Shown here: one piece after another, positions 1-9,772 of the stretch
How positions within the stretch are numbered: the first letter of the stretch is position 1
Layout: each line of letters starts with the position of its first letter
From: Planctomycetota bacterium
GTDB lineage: Bacteria > Planctomycetota > UBA8108 > UBA1146
Direction: 5' to 3'
Assembly (NCBI GenBank): GCA_018694835.1
Contig: JABHOG010000047.1
Span: forward strand, 1-34,148
Length of the DNA: 34,148 nt
Program-made: the position numbers and the translations under genes
The notes under the pieces: model-generated
The model's input: only the letters and a program-made list of their open reading frames with translations
What the model was told of the DNA's origin: nothing
Database searches by the model: none

Positions 1-3000
1 ACCATTGGAAGCCGCAGGAAATGCATAGGATTCAACGTCACTCGTGTCAAGGCGACTGAAACGCACTTCGTCGAGGGTTCCCGGAGCATCGATTCCATCG
101 CCACTGATCATCGATGACCCGAAACGAATCTCCCCGTTGGTCGAGGACGGCAACCCACCGCTGGGGAATCGACGGATCCGTGGATCCTGTCCCGGACGAT
201 AGATCCCTTCCGGAGGCCAGTAGAAACTGACATAGGTTCCACTATCGGTTTCTCTCACCTTGCGAACTCTCAGCGGCGTATCTTCCCGAAGTCTGTTGGT
301 CGGATCGCCATAGCCATCGCCGAGGATCACCTCGTCGGCAAATCCAGCGGATGCCCCGACTGCGCGGACCACCTGGGTGATCTCCTGCCCCGCGGCATGA
401 CGGACGATGCCATTCATATCCCACAACGGGCGATTTCGACGGAATGGATCACCGGTGTTGATGTACTTGTCTCCGGTGAAGCCGCGAAATGCATCGACCT
501 GATCGGGATCGCAGATGAAGAACTTCCCCTCGGCAATTTGTGTGTATCGAATCCACTCTGCATCTTGCAGTAGTCCGATACTTTGGGAACCGGGCATGTA
601 ATCGATCTGGATCACGCCGGAAGGCGCGTAGCTTTGATTCAAATCTGTCGCATTCGATTCAATCGAAACACCCCTGACCTGCAGGGTCGTTGTGGAAGTG
701 GCAGTGATGATCCCGACGGTCGCCGTAGAGTTGAGTAAAGCCCTACCCATGGCGGTGAATCGATAAAGGCCAGGAACCGGTCCCGGAGTGATCGAGGAAT
801 ACTTGGCGAATTCAGTCGCCACCAGTTGTCTCTGTTCGGTTCCCTGCTGGGTCCACTGTCGAATGTGAAGATATCCCCGAGATGGGAAACCCAGTTCGAG
901 AGGATGGCTCCCATTGGTCTGCACCAGCAGAGAGAGCGAGTTGGCAGCAAACGGCTCCAGTTCCAGGGTGCTGGTCACCGGACTGCCGACAGAGAATGGA
1001 ACCTGGGTCGAGGCTCGGGAAAATGTCGCTGGCGTCAGTTCCACTGCACCGTTACTGGTGTTGAAGGCGGAAACTCTCATCGTTGGAGTGACCTCGATCT
1101 CCAGCGAAGCTCCCCCCGGACCGATGATGATGTCGTTGGAAGAATCAGTCAGAGCACGTCGCGGATCGGAGTTGGCGAGGGGCAATGAATAGCCCAGAAG
1201 CCTCACGGGAGTACCGGAAGCATGACTCGACCGAACCGTCCCGCGGGCACCTCGTCCAATCGGAGGAGAGCCGTTGAGACCTGGCGGCCTGACGATGAAG
1301 GAAGCCCCTTCCCGACCCGAGTAGTCGATCGCTTCTGAACCGACCAGCAAAGTCCCGGTCGGGGGAAATCTGATCGCCATGTCGGCATCGACGATGGAAA
1401 CTCGATTTCCCGAGAATGAAAGGGCACCATTGAGACGTGACAACCAGGATTGTCGACCCACCGGTCGACGATCGATCAGCAGGACCAGATCTCCTGGCCT
1501 GGTCGATCTCCAACCGGCAGAGATGTGGTACCAGGTATCCTCGGCAAATGTGGTGGTGGTGACTGGATGTCGCACCTCCGCCGCTGGCAGTACCTTGCTA
1601 TCCCATGCAACAGCGGAACCGGTCTCATCAAAGACTTGCAGTACCAACTCCTGTGTATCCCCGGAGAAGAACAATCTCACACGATCGCGATAGCGATCCA
1701 GAGTCGGGCCTACCGAGTCAAAAATGATGCGATTGCCACTGCGCGATCCCCAGCGCGGGCGATACCAGAAATCGACCATTGCAGGAACTGTCGTAAGTGC
1801 GTCGTTGTTGGCACCCTGATCCGGCGTCAATTCGATTTGAGGCTCTCGCAATCCCCGCCCCCTGCGCCCACCGCCTTGAGCCGGTCCAGTTTCTTGCTGT
1901 AGAAGAATTGAGCGCTTCCAGGAACCATCTTCCAGCTCGTATCCTTCGATGGTCTCGTTGAAGTGCTCGACCTCGAGCAAGCCCACCGCCCCAAATCCGT
2001 AGTTACCAGAATCTCGATCGTAGGCGATGGTTGCCCCACGAAGAGTTCCTTCATCGAGAGAGGGACCGGTGAACTTTCGACGGTTGAGGGGGATGGGTCC
2101 ACTGACCACAAGGTTCGACGCCCTACCGGGAACGAAAGTGGTATTGAAGCGAGAAAAGCGCCCACCTCCCGGATCCCGTGTGGCATAGATGGAAGCCCAA
2201 TCCTCCTGAGTTTCCAGCCTCAATGAGAGTGGATCCGGAGGTGCGACCTCGATCACTTCACGATAACGGACTGTCGCTTGTGGAGTACCCACAGGACTCC
2301 TGGCAACACCGGTAGACTCCACCGTGTATATCTCCGAAGTCGCATAGCAAAATCCAGTGGTAGAGATGGAGAGTCGTGGCTGATTTGGATTCAAGGCGTT
2401 GATGAGGATCGCTTCTGAATCACCACCATCGAGGACACCACTCAACTGAGCGGCTTCCACCACCTCACGAAAAGCAGCAAAACCCGAGATCGGCATCGCA
2501 TCCATCAAGAGATCGGTCAACCCACGAGCCTCTTCAACGGTCACACCATTGAAGTTCTGCTCGAATCGATCGGTAGAGAGACCGGTCAATACCGCCTCGA
2601 TGACTCTGCGAGGTGCGGTGTTGATGTTGATGGGGTGCCTCAGGGCGGCACTGACCATCGCCTCACGCTCACCCCACTCGAATTTTAATGGCTCCTTGAG
2701 TATCACCCCGCCCTGGAAGATGGCGCCACTACCCATACCTCTGAATCCGCCCCGAGGAGTCGGGAACGCACCGGCAGCAAGGCCGTATTCCACCTTGGAA
2801 GGATCATTGATACTGCGAATCCGAACGACCGTCCCCGGATTGAAGAAGTCATATCGTGGAAGTCGCATCTGTGGCACTCCCAGCAGTGCACTATTGGTGA
2901 TCTCGCCCTCGACCATCTGTTCCTGCGACCAAGCTCTTGGCTGGGTGGAAGTGGTAGTAATCAGGTCGCGGATCTGTTCAAACTCGAATGCCGAAAATGT

Positions 3001-4230
3001 TTCCATACCAGGGATATCGAATATTTCCTGGTAAGCGAGGATGGCACTGGGGAAGTAGGTCTTGCCGCGTTTCTTGATCTTCTTCAACTCAGGTGCAATG
3101 AAAGTCAAATACACACCTTTGAATGCATTCCCCCTGGCCTTGGTCAGACCAATCCCTTCGACCACCTCGGCCGCTTCGATCACTGCGGCTTTTCCGCGAA
3201 TCGACTCGAGCAGATCGACCACTTCCTTCGGGATATTATTATCGAGGAACAACTTTCGTGCCTTGCGATACTCCGCCTCGTCCACCTCCTCAGGTTCTTT
3301 CTGGAGCAATGAAGGATCGATCCCGGCGCGCACCAGCATCTCGGTAGTCAGTCCCCAGTCCGCCATGTTTTCAAAACTCAGGCCGACCACAGCAAGGGTC
3401 TGGAGGAAGTACGGCACCACCGACCAATCGGCAATCTGGCGGATTCCAATCGGAGTCCGAAAAGTAGCAATGTCTCCGTCCGAAAGGTTGGCGAGTCGAT
3501 GCAAGAAGACCTTCAAGCCGCGCAGATCGAAGACTGGCCATCCCTTTTGGTGCTCCCATGTCCCCGACAAATACTGCCCCCGGAAGATTCCGGTCAATGC
3601 TTTTTCAGTCTTGCCGGTGTAGGAGATCGCCTCGACAGTGAAAAAGAGCGGATTGAGGATCACGACCACACCATCCACCGTCTCCGGATCATCATCCGCA
3701 GGGAAGGAAGAGGTGTCGTCGAGGGGCAATTCACCAATATCCGTTTCATAACTGATCGCTTCAGAAAGGTGACTCCCGGCCAGCATGTTGCCGATGAGAT
3801 TGGGCATCGCAGAGTTGATATTGATCTTACCCTGCTCATCGGTCACCCGAGCATCGAGGATCACATCGGAATCACCGCGCATCTGGAAGGCCTGCGGCGG
3901 TGTACCGACCACCGGCACGGAGGTGATCGTTGCGGGAAACTCCACCTTCAATTCGTCCAGGCCGTCGACCAGATCTGGTGCCTCTATACCCGGACTCCAT
4001 CGGTCCCGTTCACGACTGTGGTGGGTATCGAAAAGTTGGCTCAGAGCATGGCTTCTGGCACTTTGCGCGGCGAGACTCGCTCTTTGTTGCGCCAGTGATC
4101 GAGCGGCGCCTTTTTCCTGAAGTTTCATCGAGATCACGAATGGTGTGCCGATCGCAGCCAGGGCGGAAAGCACCAGGATCACCATCAGCAGGGCCATTCC
4201 CTGATCACGATACCGTATTGAATTATCCAC
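1..4230 (-). CDS. GspK-like minor pseudopilin, giant, with split LamG-like domain (3' end outside window)
   Basis: This frame is open from a GTG at 4230 to the left edge, giving 1410 residues with no stop, so the C-terminus is missing. The N-terminus has the GspK pattern: a short basic leader, then GMALLMVILVLSALAAIG as the hydrophobic helix that anchors a pseudopilin in the inner membrane. ININSAM (about 136-142) and ININTAP (534-540) match the helix-hairpin-helix-linked motifs of GspK, the tip subunit of type II pseudopili. Family members are usually 300-400 residues, so this one is greatly enlarged. A LamG/concanavalin-like domain starts near 811 (MVDFWYRPRW), continues at TWYHISAGW (899-907) and appears to close only at GTLDEVRF (1385 onward). 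The start overlaps the upstream pseudopilin stop by 8 nt. ATG at 4197 would cut off most of the leader and is less likely. The GspK assignment is fairly sure; the role of the extra domains is inference. Confidence 0.85.
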   Translation of the reverse strand, partial: MDNSIRYRDQGMALLMVILVLSALAAIGTPFVISMKLQEKGAARSLAQQRASLAAQSARSHALSQLFDTHHSRERDRWSPGIEAPDLVDGLDELKVEFPATITSVPVVGTPPQAFQMRGDSDVILDARVTDEQGKININSAMPNLIGNMLAGSHLSEAISYETDIGELPLDDTSSFPADDDPETVDGVVVILNPLFFTVEAISYTGKTEKALTGIFRGQYLSGTWEHQKGWPVFDLRGLKVFLHRLANLSDGDIATFRTPIGIRQIADWSVVPYFLQTLAVVGLSFENMADWGLTTEMLVRAGIDPSLLQKEPEEVDEAEYRKARKLFLDNNIPKEVVDLLESIRGKAAVIEAAEVVEGIGLTKARGNAFKGVYLTFIAPELKKIKKRGKTYFPSAILAYQEIFDIPGMETFSAFEFEQIRDLITTTSTQPRAWSQEQMVEGEITNSALLGVPQMRLPRYDFFNPGTVVRIRSINDPSKVEYGLAAGAFPTPRGGFRGMGSGAIFQGGVILKEPLKFEWGEREAMVSAALRHPININTAPRRVIEAVLTGLSTDRFEQNFNGVTVEEARGLTDLLMDAMPISGFAAFREVVEAAQLSGVLDGGDSEAILINALNPNQPRLSISTTGFCYATSEIYTVESTGVARSPVGTPQATVRYREVIEVAPPDPLSLRLETQEDWASIYATRDPGGGRFSRFNTTFVPGRASNLVVSGPIPLNRRKFTGPSLDEGTLRGATIAYDRDSGNYGFGAVGLLEVEHFNETIEGYELEDGSWKRSILLQQETGPAQGGGRRGRGLREPQIELTPDQGANNDALTTVPAMVDFWYRPRWGSRSGNRIIFDSVGPTLDRYRDRVRLFFSGDTQELVLQVFDETGSAVAWDSKVLPAAEVRHPVTTTTFAEDTWYHISAGWRSTRPGDLVLLIDRRPVGRQSWLSRLNGALSFSGNRVSIVDADMAIRFPPTGTLLVGSEAIDYSGREGASFIVRPPGLNGSPPIGRGARGTVRSSHASGTPVRLLGYSLPLANSDPRRALTDSSNDIIIGPGGASLEIEVTPTMRVSAFNTSNGAVELTPATFSRASTQVPFSVGSPVTSTLELEPFAANSLSLLVQTNGSHPLELGFPSRGYLHIRQWTQQGTEQRQLVATEFAKYSSITPGPVPGLYRFTAMGRALLNSTATVGIITATSTTTLQVRGVSIESNATDLNQSYAPSGVIQIDYMPGSQSIGLLQDAEWIRYTQIAEGKFFICDPDQVDAFRGFTGDKYINTGDPFRRNRPLWDMNGIVRHAAGQEITQVVRAVGASAGFADEVILGDGYGDPTNRLREDTPLRVRKVRETDSGTYVSFYWPPEGIYRPGQDPRIRRFPSGGLPSSTNGEIRFGSSMISGDGIDAPGTLDEVRFSRLDTSDVESYAFPAASNG

Positions 4231-5617
4231 GGATCGCCCCCGTCATATCGATCACGATGTTATGGAGGCGCAGAACCGACGTTCCATCGACATCGCCGAT
4301 TCCGTAGTGCATCCCTGGAGTCGAAGGAACCGGATTCTTCTCCTCTGCTTCCCCTGTGAGAGCTTCAGGATCCACTTCCCAGTCCTCCAGATGTTTCATC
4401 AGATCCGAAATCGGATCCCCGAACGCCTGAGCAATCTCTTCATCTCGACTCGTCTGCTCCTGCCGCTCACGCTCTATACGATCCCTGAACCCTTCGCCGG
4501 CGACAGCTGTTCCATCGGCCGCTTCGATTTCGGAGAAATCACCCACTTCAGCCACATGAATCACAACAGGACGATTGTGCATCAAGGGATCCAGAGCGCC
4601 TCGACCATCCAGATGGATCAAGGTAGTGGGTCCCAGAATTTCGATGTCGATGGGCAGTTCCACGACCACCGGAGTGGTCGCCACACGGAGAACCACCTGA
4701 TCGATGGCCCCCATGAAAAATCGATTGGGATGGCTGATCCACAGGTCGGAATCGCTATGAGGGACAGAGGTGGGTAACGGAGGCCACTGTTCGCTCAGCA
4801 CCTTCTCGAATCCCTCGGGCATCCAGAACTGCTCGACGCCATCGACTTCGATGACCAGGTCTGTTCGGTCGAAGGTCGCCCTCAGGTGAACCCAGCGATC
4901 AGGAACCAATGTAGAACCTTCCGTCTGAGCTCGGATGAACTCCCCTTCGGTGGCTCTCTGAGGGTCGCCGATCTCCATGTAGATAGCACCGTCTCCGAGG
5001 ACTCCCATCTCGAAAGAGTTGGGGATTCCCAGTACTGCCATGCGCATTTCTCGTCGGGGATCGGAGAAGCCACCATCGGGCTCGATCCCATCCTCGGGAA
5101 GCCAGGGGGGTTGCCAGAAATTCACCCACGCTTCGATGGAGACTCCAGCTCGCCCATCATAAATGGGAAGCCGCCGAGCACGAAATGCAGCCCCGTCATC
5201 GAGGAACATCGCCCCTCTTCCGACGGAACCTGCGCAGACTTCGACTCGTCCCACCAACTCCGCAGATTGGCGAAATGCCCCCACCGTCTTCGAGCCTGCG
5301 GGAAGAGGAGTTCTTTCAGGAAGACCGTGAAAATCCTCGAATCCCCACGCTCCTGCGAGTTGGAAACCAAAGGCACTCACTTTTCCTCGATCAGGATCGA
5401 CCAGAATCCGGCTCGGCATCCCGGTCGAAATCGACCAGTTTCGAGCGGCGCGAACCGTCGTCGAGATGCTGCTGGATGCGATCTCCAGCGTTTGCGCCTC
5501 TCCAAATGAGCGGAAAACGGAAATCGACAATCCCATCAAAACGGACAGGATCGAAAGAACCACCAGCAGTTCAATGAGGGTCACACCGACCTCAGAATTG
5601 ACTGCCTTCTTTACCAT
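4223..5617 (-). CDS. Type II/IV pseudopilin with LamG-like (concanavalin A-fold) domain
   Basis: The protein is 464 residues. The N-terminus carries a prepilin peptidase site and helix: a basic leader ending in Gly, then VTLIELLVVLSILSVLMG with the conserved Glu at +5 of the mature protein. A short GspH-like pilin part follows to about residue 120. The rest looks like a LamG/Laminin_G_3 domain: SIEAWVNF, WVHLRATFD followed by LVIEVDGVEQF, and FMGAIDQVVLRV near the end are typical strands. A C-terminal 100-residue segment with an acidic helix is unassigned. The expected role is a minor pseudopilin of a secretion or pilus machine whose exposed face binds glycan or protein; the binding part is inference. 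The ATG overlaps the previous stop by 7 nt (ATGGTAA), indicating translational coupling. Confidence 0.85.
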   Translation of the reverse strand: MVKKAVNSEVGVTLIELLVVLSILSVLMGLSISVFRSFGEAQTLEIASSSISTTVRAARNWSISTGMPSRILVDPDRGKVSAFGFQLAGAWGFEDFHGLPERTPLPAGSKTVGAFRQSAELVGRVEVCAGSVGRGAMFLDDGAAFRARRLPIYDGRAGVSIEAWVNFWQPPWLPEDGIEPDGGFSDPRREMRMAVLGIPNSFEMGVLGDGAIYMEIGDPQRATEGEFIRAQTEGSTLVPDRWVHLRATFDRTDLVIEVDGVEQFWMPEGFEKVLSEQWPPLPTSVPHSDSDLWISHPNRFFMGAIDQVVLRVATTPVVVELPIDIEILGPTTLIHLDGRGALDPLMHNRPVVIHVAEVGDFSEIEAADGTAVAGEGFRDRIERERQEQTSRDEEIAQAFGDPISDLMKHLEDWEVDPEALTGEAEEKNPVPSTPGMHYGIGDVDGTSVLRLHNIVIDMTGAIRG

Positions 5618-6252
5618 GGCGCCACATCGTCCGAGTCTGCCGCTTCGTCAGTATGCATCTGGTGAATACCATCGGGACCTGCAGTCCAGATCTGGAATCT
5701 TAGCGGTTCGTGGAAAGTCGCAGTTTTCAGAGAAGTCCCCGCCTGGATTTTTACCGGTCCCGTTTCCTGAGTCACCGAGTACTCGATCCCATAGTCTCGG
5801 TTATGAATGTAGACGTAGGGAACACCCCAGGGGTCGACATACTCCCGCAATTGATCATCGCCGAAGACCCAGCGCATCTGCTGATACAGATCTGCGTTCC
5901 GCAGGCGATCCTGATCGAGGTTCTCGAGAAACTCTTCCTTGAACTCGAAGTAACTTCGGCCCCTGGATCGACTGGCGAGATGGGCCACCAGACTCTCGTT
6001 CCCCTCGTCAAGCCCGTTGCCAGAGATCTCGTAATCCTTCTCCATCGAACTGGGAGGGTAATCTCCAAAATCGAGTTGGTAGGTCTCAACACCCAGCACC
6101 AATCTTTGCATCTCCTGCTCGGCCAATCCGATGGAACTACTCTTCATGGCGAAACTGAGCATCTTCGAACCGAGTCCAGCCAGAACGCCGATGATGGCAA
6201 TCACCACCAGCAACTCGACCAGGGTAAATCCATCTCTTGGAGAGGAAGTCAT
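5611..6252 (-). CDS. GspG-like (major-type) pseudopilin
   Basis: The protein is 213 residues, somewhat longer than a usual GspG (about 140). The leader MTSSPRDG is followed by FTLVELLVVIAIIGVLAGLG, the classical class III signal cleaved and N-methylated by prepilin peptidase. The body keeps GspG hallmarks: a TYQLDFGDYPPS segment after the long helix, a DPWGVPYVY motif, and a C-terminal SAGPDG-like stretch (WTAGPDGIHQMHTDE) with acidic residues where GspG binds calcium. The family polymerises into the periplasmic pseudopilus that pushes substrates through the secretin. The ATG directly follows the TAG of the upstream TPR gene (zero spacing), with an AGGAG ribosome site 6 nt upstream. The extra length lies between the helix and the DPWG motif. 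Confidence 0.9.
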   Translation of the reverse strand: MTSSPRDGFTLVELLVVIAIIGVLAGLGSKMLSFAMKSSSIGLAEQEMQRLVLGVETYQLDFGDYPPSSMEKDYEISGNGLDEGNESLVAHLASRSRGRSYFEFKEEFLENLDQDRLRNADLYQQMRWVFGDDQLREYVDPWGVPYVYIHNRDYGIEYSVTQETGPVKIQAGTSLKTATFHEPLRFQIWTAGPDGIHQMHTDEAADSDDVAPW

Positions 6253-8580
6253 CTAGTACTCCTGTTCTCGAACAGAGACTGCCTTGCGTCGGAAGACTTC
6301 GAACTCCTCGACCGCCAGTTTGTATCTCTCACCGAGCGGAGCCTGCCCTGAAAAACCAGCCGTCAAACCAGACTTCCGGACAGGACGATAGGAAATTTGT
6401 TGTGCCACAAGGATGCCATCAAACCACAATTCCGCACCCTTCTTGCCGTCCTTGGTAAAAATGAACTCCAGTTGGTGCGCCCGATCATCGAGCGCCCAGG
6501 AGGTCGCGATCAATCCATAGTCTTCCGCTTGCTCAGCATCGTCACTGCGCACCATCTCGACCTCTTTGCTACCGAGAAGAGCAAAACCCAGAACTCCATC
6601 TGGATCACGGAAGAAGATCAGCCCTCCTCCCGATTGGTCTTCGATGCGAAAAGCGATCCTTGTGCCAGCCCCTGCGGACAGCAACCGCAGTGTCGAACGA
6701 ATGCCGGTCAGACGTGGGGTTAGAATTTCTCGCTTCATCGATGTCAGGCGATCTGGTTGGTGCTTCTGAACCCCATCCAGTACGGCCATTCCATCCTGGA
6801 GAGAAACAGCAACGCCGTAGGCTTCCTCTTCTTGCCAGTTATTTTGCAGCGAGGAGTCCGCTTCCCTCTCGAAGTCATCGAACCAATATTCTTCGCCAAG
6901 GGTACGGTTAATTCTTCGTAATGCGCGTAAGGCCCACCGCAAGGGAGCCGGTGAGTCCGGCGCCCAGGATTCGCGCAACTTTTCCGGAAACAGTTCGAGG
7001 GATTTCCCCAGAGCACGTCGAGCCCCCTGAAGATCTCCACTGGTGTGCAGGAATTCAGCGAGGGCATTCCAACCATCGGGATTCTTTGGCTGCTCGATGG
7101 TCACGAGGGTGAGAGATTCTCGGGCCCGCTCGGGATCACCGCCGGGACCTCGTTGTGCCAGTCCAAGGCGAAGCAGCACATCGGAACCATCGAGTCCACT
7201 GGCGATGGCGTACTCCAACCACCTTCTTGCTTCCGCCAGTTCCCCCCTGGAGAGTGCGTGATCCCCCAGTACCAGGGCACACTCAGCGAATGCGGCGGAG
7301 GACAACACGTCATGCCGCATCACTTTTTCGATCTCCGGGGTCGGGTCCCAGCCGGGCTCCAGTCGCCGCCTCGCTTCGATGCTCAGCAACCGTGATTGCC
7401 AGGTGGCATCGGCCTGCAGGGCCGCTTCGAGATACAAGTCGACAGCGGCCTGTGATTCCCCCCTCGACTCGAGCACATAGGCTTCCACCAGTCGCCAGTC
7501 GACCTCGACCTTGCTTCCTGCGGAAGCGGAAGACAGTAGATCGAGAGCTTTTTCGAAATAGCCCATCCGGGCAAAGGAGAGTGCAAAGGTCGTCGCAGCA
7601 ATCGCATCGACACTTCCTGCCCTGAAAGCCTTCTTGAAGTCGTTTTGCGCCAAACTCAACTCGTCATCGAGCAATCGTGCAGATCCTCGATAGAGATAGC
7701 TTTGACCATCGTCACCGCCAGCAACGATCAGGTCTTCGAACATCTGCTCGATCGATTCCCGCGATTCCAACGACCCTGCGGCATAGTCGAGGACTGCCCA
7801 ACGGATTTCTCGTTGCAAGACCTCGACGTCACTTCCACCACCGCCTTCACGCAGACGGTTTGCTGCCTCTCTCGACTCATCCGTTCGACCCAGAGAATCG
7901 AGAAGGACTACTAGTTTTTTCAAAGCTGTAGCGACACGCGGGTCTGCCATTTCACCTTCGCTGATCTGGGTGAGCAGAATGACTGCCGCTTCATGTTCGC
8001 CGACCTGGATCAACTGAGTCACCGCCAGTTCGACGAGACCTTCCAGTTCGATCCCGGCCTGCACCCCACGAAGGAGAGTCTCGACCATCATCACCGCAGC
8101 CGTCATTTCCTGATCCCTGGTGTTGAACTGGCGAAGTTGAGTCTGTTGGTAGATCGGAAACAGCAGTAGATAAGGTGCGGGAGTTGCGGGATTCAGTCGT
8201 ACCGATTCCTCCAGGTGGCTCACCCCTTGCTCCAGTAGCCCCACACCGGGATCAAGACACCACTGACCGATTTCAAACTGGGACTCAGAAGATGTTGAAT
8301 CGAAGTCCCCCATCCGTCGCGCTTGATAGACTTTTTCCGGAGGATTCCGATACCGGATACTTTTGACTTCTGACATTTTGAAGGAGACCTTGCCCGCTGA
8401 AGTTTCAAACTTAATCAAGTCCGTCAACTCCACGAGGATTTTGCCTTCGAACTGGTTGCCGTTGTTCAATTCGATCAGATCGAAGGCACGGATCTCCAGA
8501 TCGATGGCAGTTTGAGCCTCGCCCACGGACCAGGAAACGAGCAGGAGGCTCAGCAAGACGATGCGGTTGTACTTATTCAT
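6253..8580 (-). CDS. Exported TPR-repeat protein with C-terminal jelly-roll-like domain
   Basis: The protein is 775 residues from the ATG at 8580; a GTG three bases earlier is possible, but GAGGAG lies 8 nt before the ATG. A signal peptide (LLSLLLVSWSVGEAQ) suggests export. Residues about 30-75 contain a small beta-barrel-like motif (LNNGNQFEGKILVE ... IRY) seen in many envelope proteins. The middle 450 residues are helical repeats of TPR type, for example LGLAQRGPGGDPERARESL and ALAEFLHTSGDLQGARRAL. The last 200 residues, starting near YWFDDFE, resemble a concanavalin/jelly-roll domain with strands such as HQLEFIFTKDG and AELWFDGILVAQQ. It sits between the platform genes and the pseudopilins, so a periplasmic scaffold or pilotin-like assembly role is plausible but inferred. 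The start overlaps the upstream TGA by one base. Confidence 0.8.
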   Translation of the reverse strand: MNKYNRIVLLSLLLVSWSVGEAQTAIDLEIRAFDLIELNNGNQFEGKILVELTDLIKFETSAGKVSFKMSEVKSIRYRNPPEKVYQARRMGDFDSTSSESQFEIGQWCLDPGVGLLEQGVSHLEESVRLNPATPAPYLLLFPIYQQTQLRQFNTRDQEMTAAVMMVETLLRGVQAGIELEGLVELAVTQLIQVGEHEAAVILLTQISEGEMADPRVATALKKLVVLLDSLGRTDESREAANRLREGGGGSDVEVLQREIRWAVLDYAAGSLESRESIEQMFEDLIVAGGDDGQSYLYRGSARLLDDELSLAQNDFKKAFRAGSVDAIAATTFALSFARMGYFEKALDLLSSASAGSKVEVDWRLVEAYVLESRGESQAAVDLYLEAALQADATWQSRLLSIEARRRLEPGWDPTPEIEKVMRHDVLSSAAFAECALVLGDHALSRGELAEARRWLEYAIASGLDGSDVLLRLGLAQRGPGGDPERARESLTLVTIEQPKNPDGWNALAEFLHTSGDLQGARRALGKSLELFPEKLRESWAPDSPAPLRWALRALRRINRTLGEEYWFDDFEREADSSLQNNWQEEEAYGVAVSLQDGMAVLDGVQKHQPDRLTSMKREILTPRLTGIRSTLRLLSAGAGTRIAFRIEDQSGGGLIFFRDPDGVLGFALLGSKEVEMVRSDDAEQAEDYGLIATSWALDDRAHQLEFIFTKDGKKGAELWFDGILVAQQISYRPVRKSGLTAGFSGQAPLGERYKLAVEEFEVFRRKAVSVREQEY

Positions 8581-8966
8581 CACTGCGACTCCTCATCATC
8601 CTCGACCGCCACGGGCATCTTCAGTTCAGCTCGCAATCGGGTTCTGGGGTCCCCAGAGACCAGTGCTGGTAGTGGGATTCTGCGTGGCACGGTGCTCACC
8701 GGAGGATCCCCGAGTGTATCCGCAGGAGCAGGTTTCCAATCGCTGACACTGGCGAATGGATTCCTGCTCTCCTCGATGGGTGCCGGCTCATACCACTCCA
8801 GCCTCACCAGTCCTCCAACGGTTCCACCATCGCTCGATTCCGGTGTCCGAAGATCGACAGCCGCAAGTGGGTCTTCCAGGATGTAGGTCTTTGCCAGTCC
8901 CAAAAGATTCAACAGTAGAAATCCGAGACAGAGGACGCAAAATCCTTTTTCGATATTCCAGCGCAT
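8580..8966 (-). CDS. Small single-span membrane protein, PilP/GspC-like position
   Basis: The protein is 128 residues with one N-terminal transmembrane segment (GFCVLCLGFLLLNLLGLAK) followed by a proline-rich periplasmic tail. The RNPFASVSDWKPAP segment recalls the xxPF motif after the linker in PilP and GspC, which join the inner-membrane platform to the secretin. No HR/PDZ domain can be seen and sequence similarity is low, so this is a positional assignment. The ATG overlaps the upstream TGA by one base (TGATG) and has a strong GAGGAGGGGG site about 5 nt before it. It is part of the secretion operon between the PilO-like and TPR genes. Confidence 0.65.
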   Translation of the reverse strand: MRWNIEKGFCVLCLGFLLLNLLGLAKTYILEDPLAAVDLRTPESSDGGTVGGLVRLEWYEPAPIEESRNPFASVSDWKPAPADTLGDPPVSTVPRRIPLPALVSGDPRTRLRAELKMPVAVEDDEESQ

Positions 8967-9772
8967 CAGAACCCCCTCCTCGTACGGTCAGAACCCCTTC
9001 GAGTAGAACTCGACTCCACTCGGGGGTCTTCCATGTCGATGCCGACTACCGTCAATTCCACTTCGATCTTGTCCCCGCCTGATTTCTCAGGGGTGACCCG
9101 GATCGGCTCCAGTGACAGGAATCCGCCATTCCTCTGGAAACGAAGCAACATTTCTGCCAACTGTTCCGGCAAGCAGAGCATCTTGACCTGGAGAGGATAA
9201 CGAGCGAGTACCTTGTCTGGATCTTGGAGCGCTTCCTGAATCCTCTTCGCCGGGTTGACGTCATCGAGACGCGCCACCCCGGTTTGAAGACATACCCGGG
9301 TAAATCGATCGAGCACCTCCAGCAAGCGATATCGATCGGACCATTCCAGTAGAGACAGGTCCGATCGCTCATCGAAGTTCGGAATCTCAGCCGGCGTCAC
9401 CATGCCAGCGCGATTGGCTTGGTTTCTGAAGTTGTTCCAGACCAGATCCTTGGCGCGCTTGAAGTCGGTACTGACAGATGCTTCATCGACCGATGGCTGG
9501 TGCACCGCAGAATAAGCAATGCCTAGTTTCTTGAGGAGATCCCGATTGCGCTCCTCGAGAGCGGTCCGGGATTTCCTCTCCACATCGACCACTCCTTCAA
9601 GCCCCTCGAGATCCTGAGCCACCAGTTGAGCGTCCTCTTCATGACGGGCTAAGCTAATCTCATGTTCTGAGCGATAACCACGGGTCACATTGGAAACCAC
9701 CAGAAAGATCGCCAGCGCAGAGAGAGCCTGGATCAAGACCTTACGATTTTTTTGCCAGATTTCCTGCATCAT
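8966..9772 (-). CDS. PilO/GspM-like inner-membrane platform protein
   Basis: The protein is 268 residues. A short cytoplasmic N-terminus (MMQEIWQKNRK) precedes a membrane helix (VLIQALSALAIFLVVSNV), then a charged coiled-coil-like stretch to about residue 95 and a C-terminal alpha/beta part (LQVKMLCLPEQLAEMLLRFQ ... KIEVELTVVGIDM) consistent with the ferredoxin-like fold of PilO and GspM. These proteins pair with PilN/GspL to form the assembly platform that moves pilins. The tail ends in an Arg/Ser-rich segment. The start overlaps the PilM-PilN stop by 4 nt (ATGA), with a GGGGGGAGAGG ribosome site. The assignment rests on topology and gene order more than on sequence identity. Confidence 0.75.
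   Translation of the reverse strand: MMQEIWQKNRKVLIQALSALAIFLVVSNVTRGYRSEHEISLARHEEDAQLVAQDLEGLEGVVDVERKSRTALEERNRDLLKKLGIAYSAVHQPSVDEASVSTDFKRAKDLVWNNFRNQANRAGMVTPAEIPNFDERSDLSLLEWSDRYRLLEVLDRFTRVCLQTGVARLDDVNPAKRIQEALQDPDKVLARYPLQVKMLCLPEQLAEMLLRFQRNGGFLSLEPIRVTPEKSGGDKIEVELTVVGIDMEDPRVESSSTRRGSDRTRRGF

Noticed and set aside
1..4230. Several plus- and minus-strand frames of 60-200 codons here
   Set aside because: All lie inside the single uninterrupted minus frame of the GspK-like gene, which carries recognisable motifs throughout.
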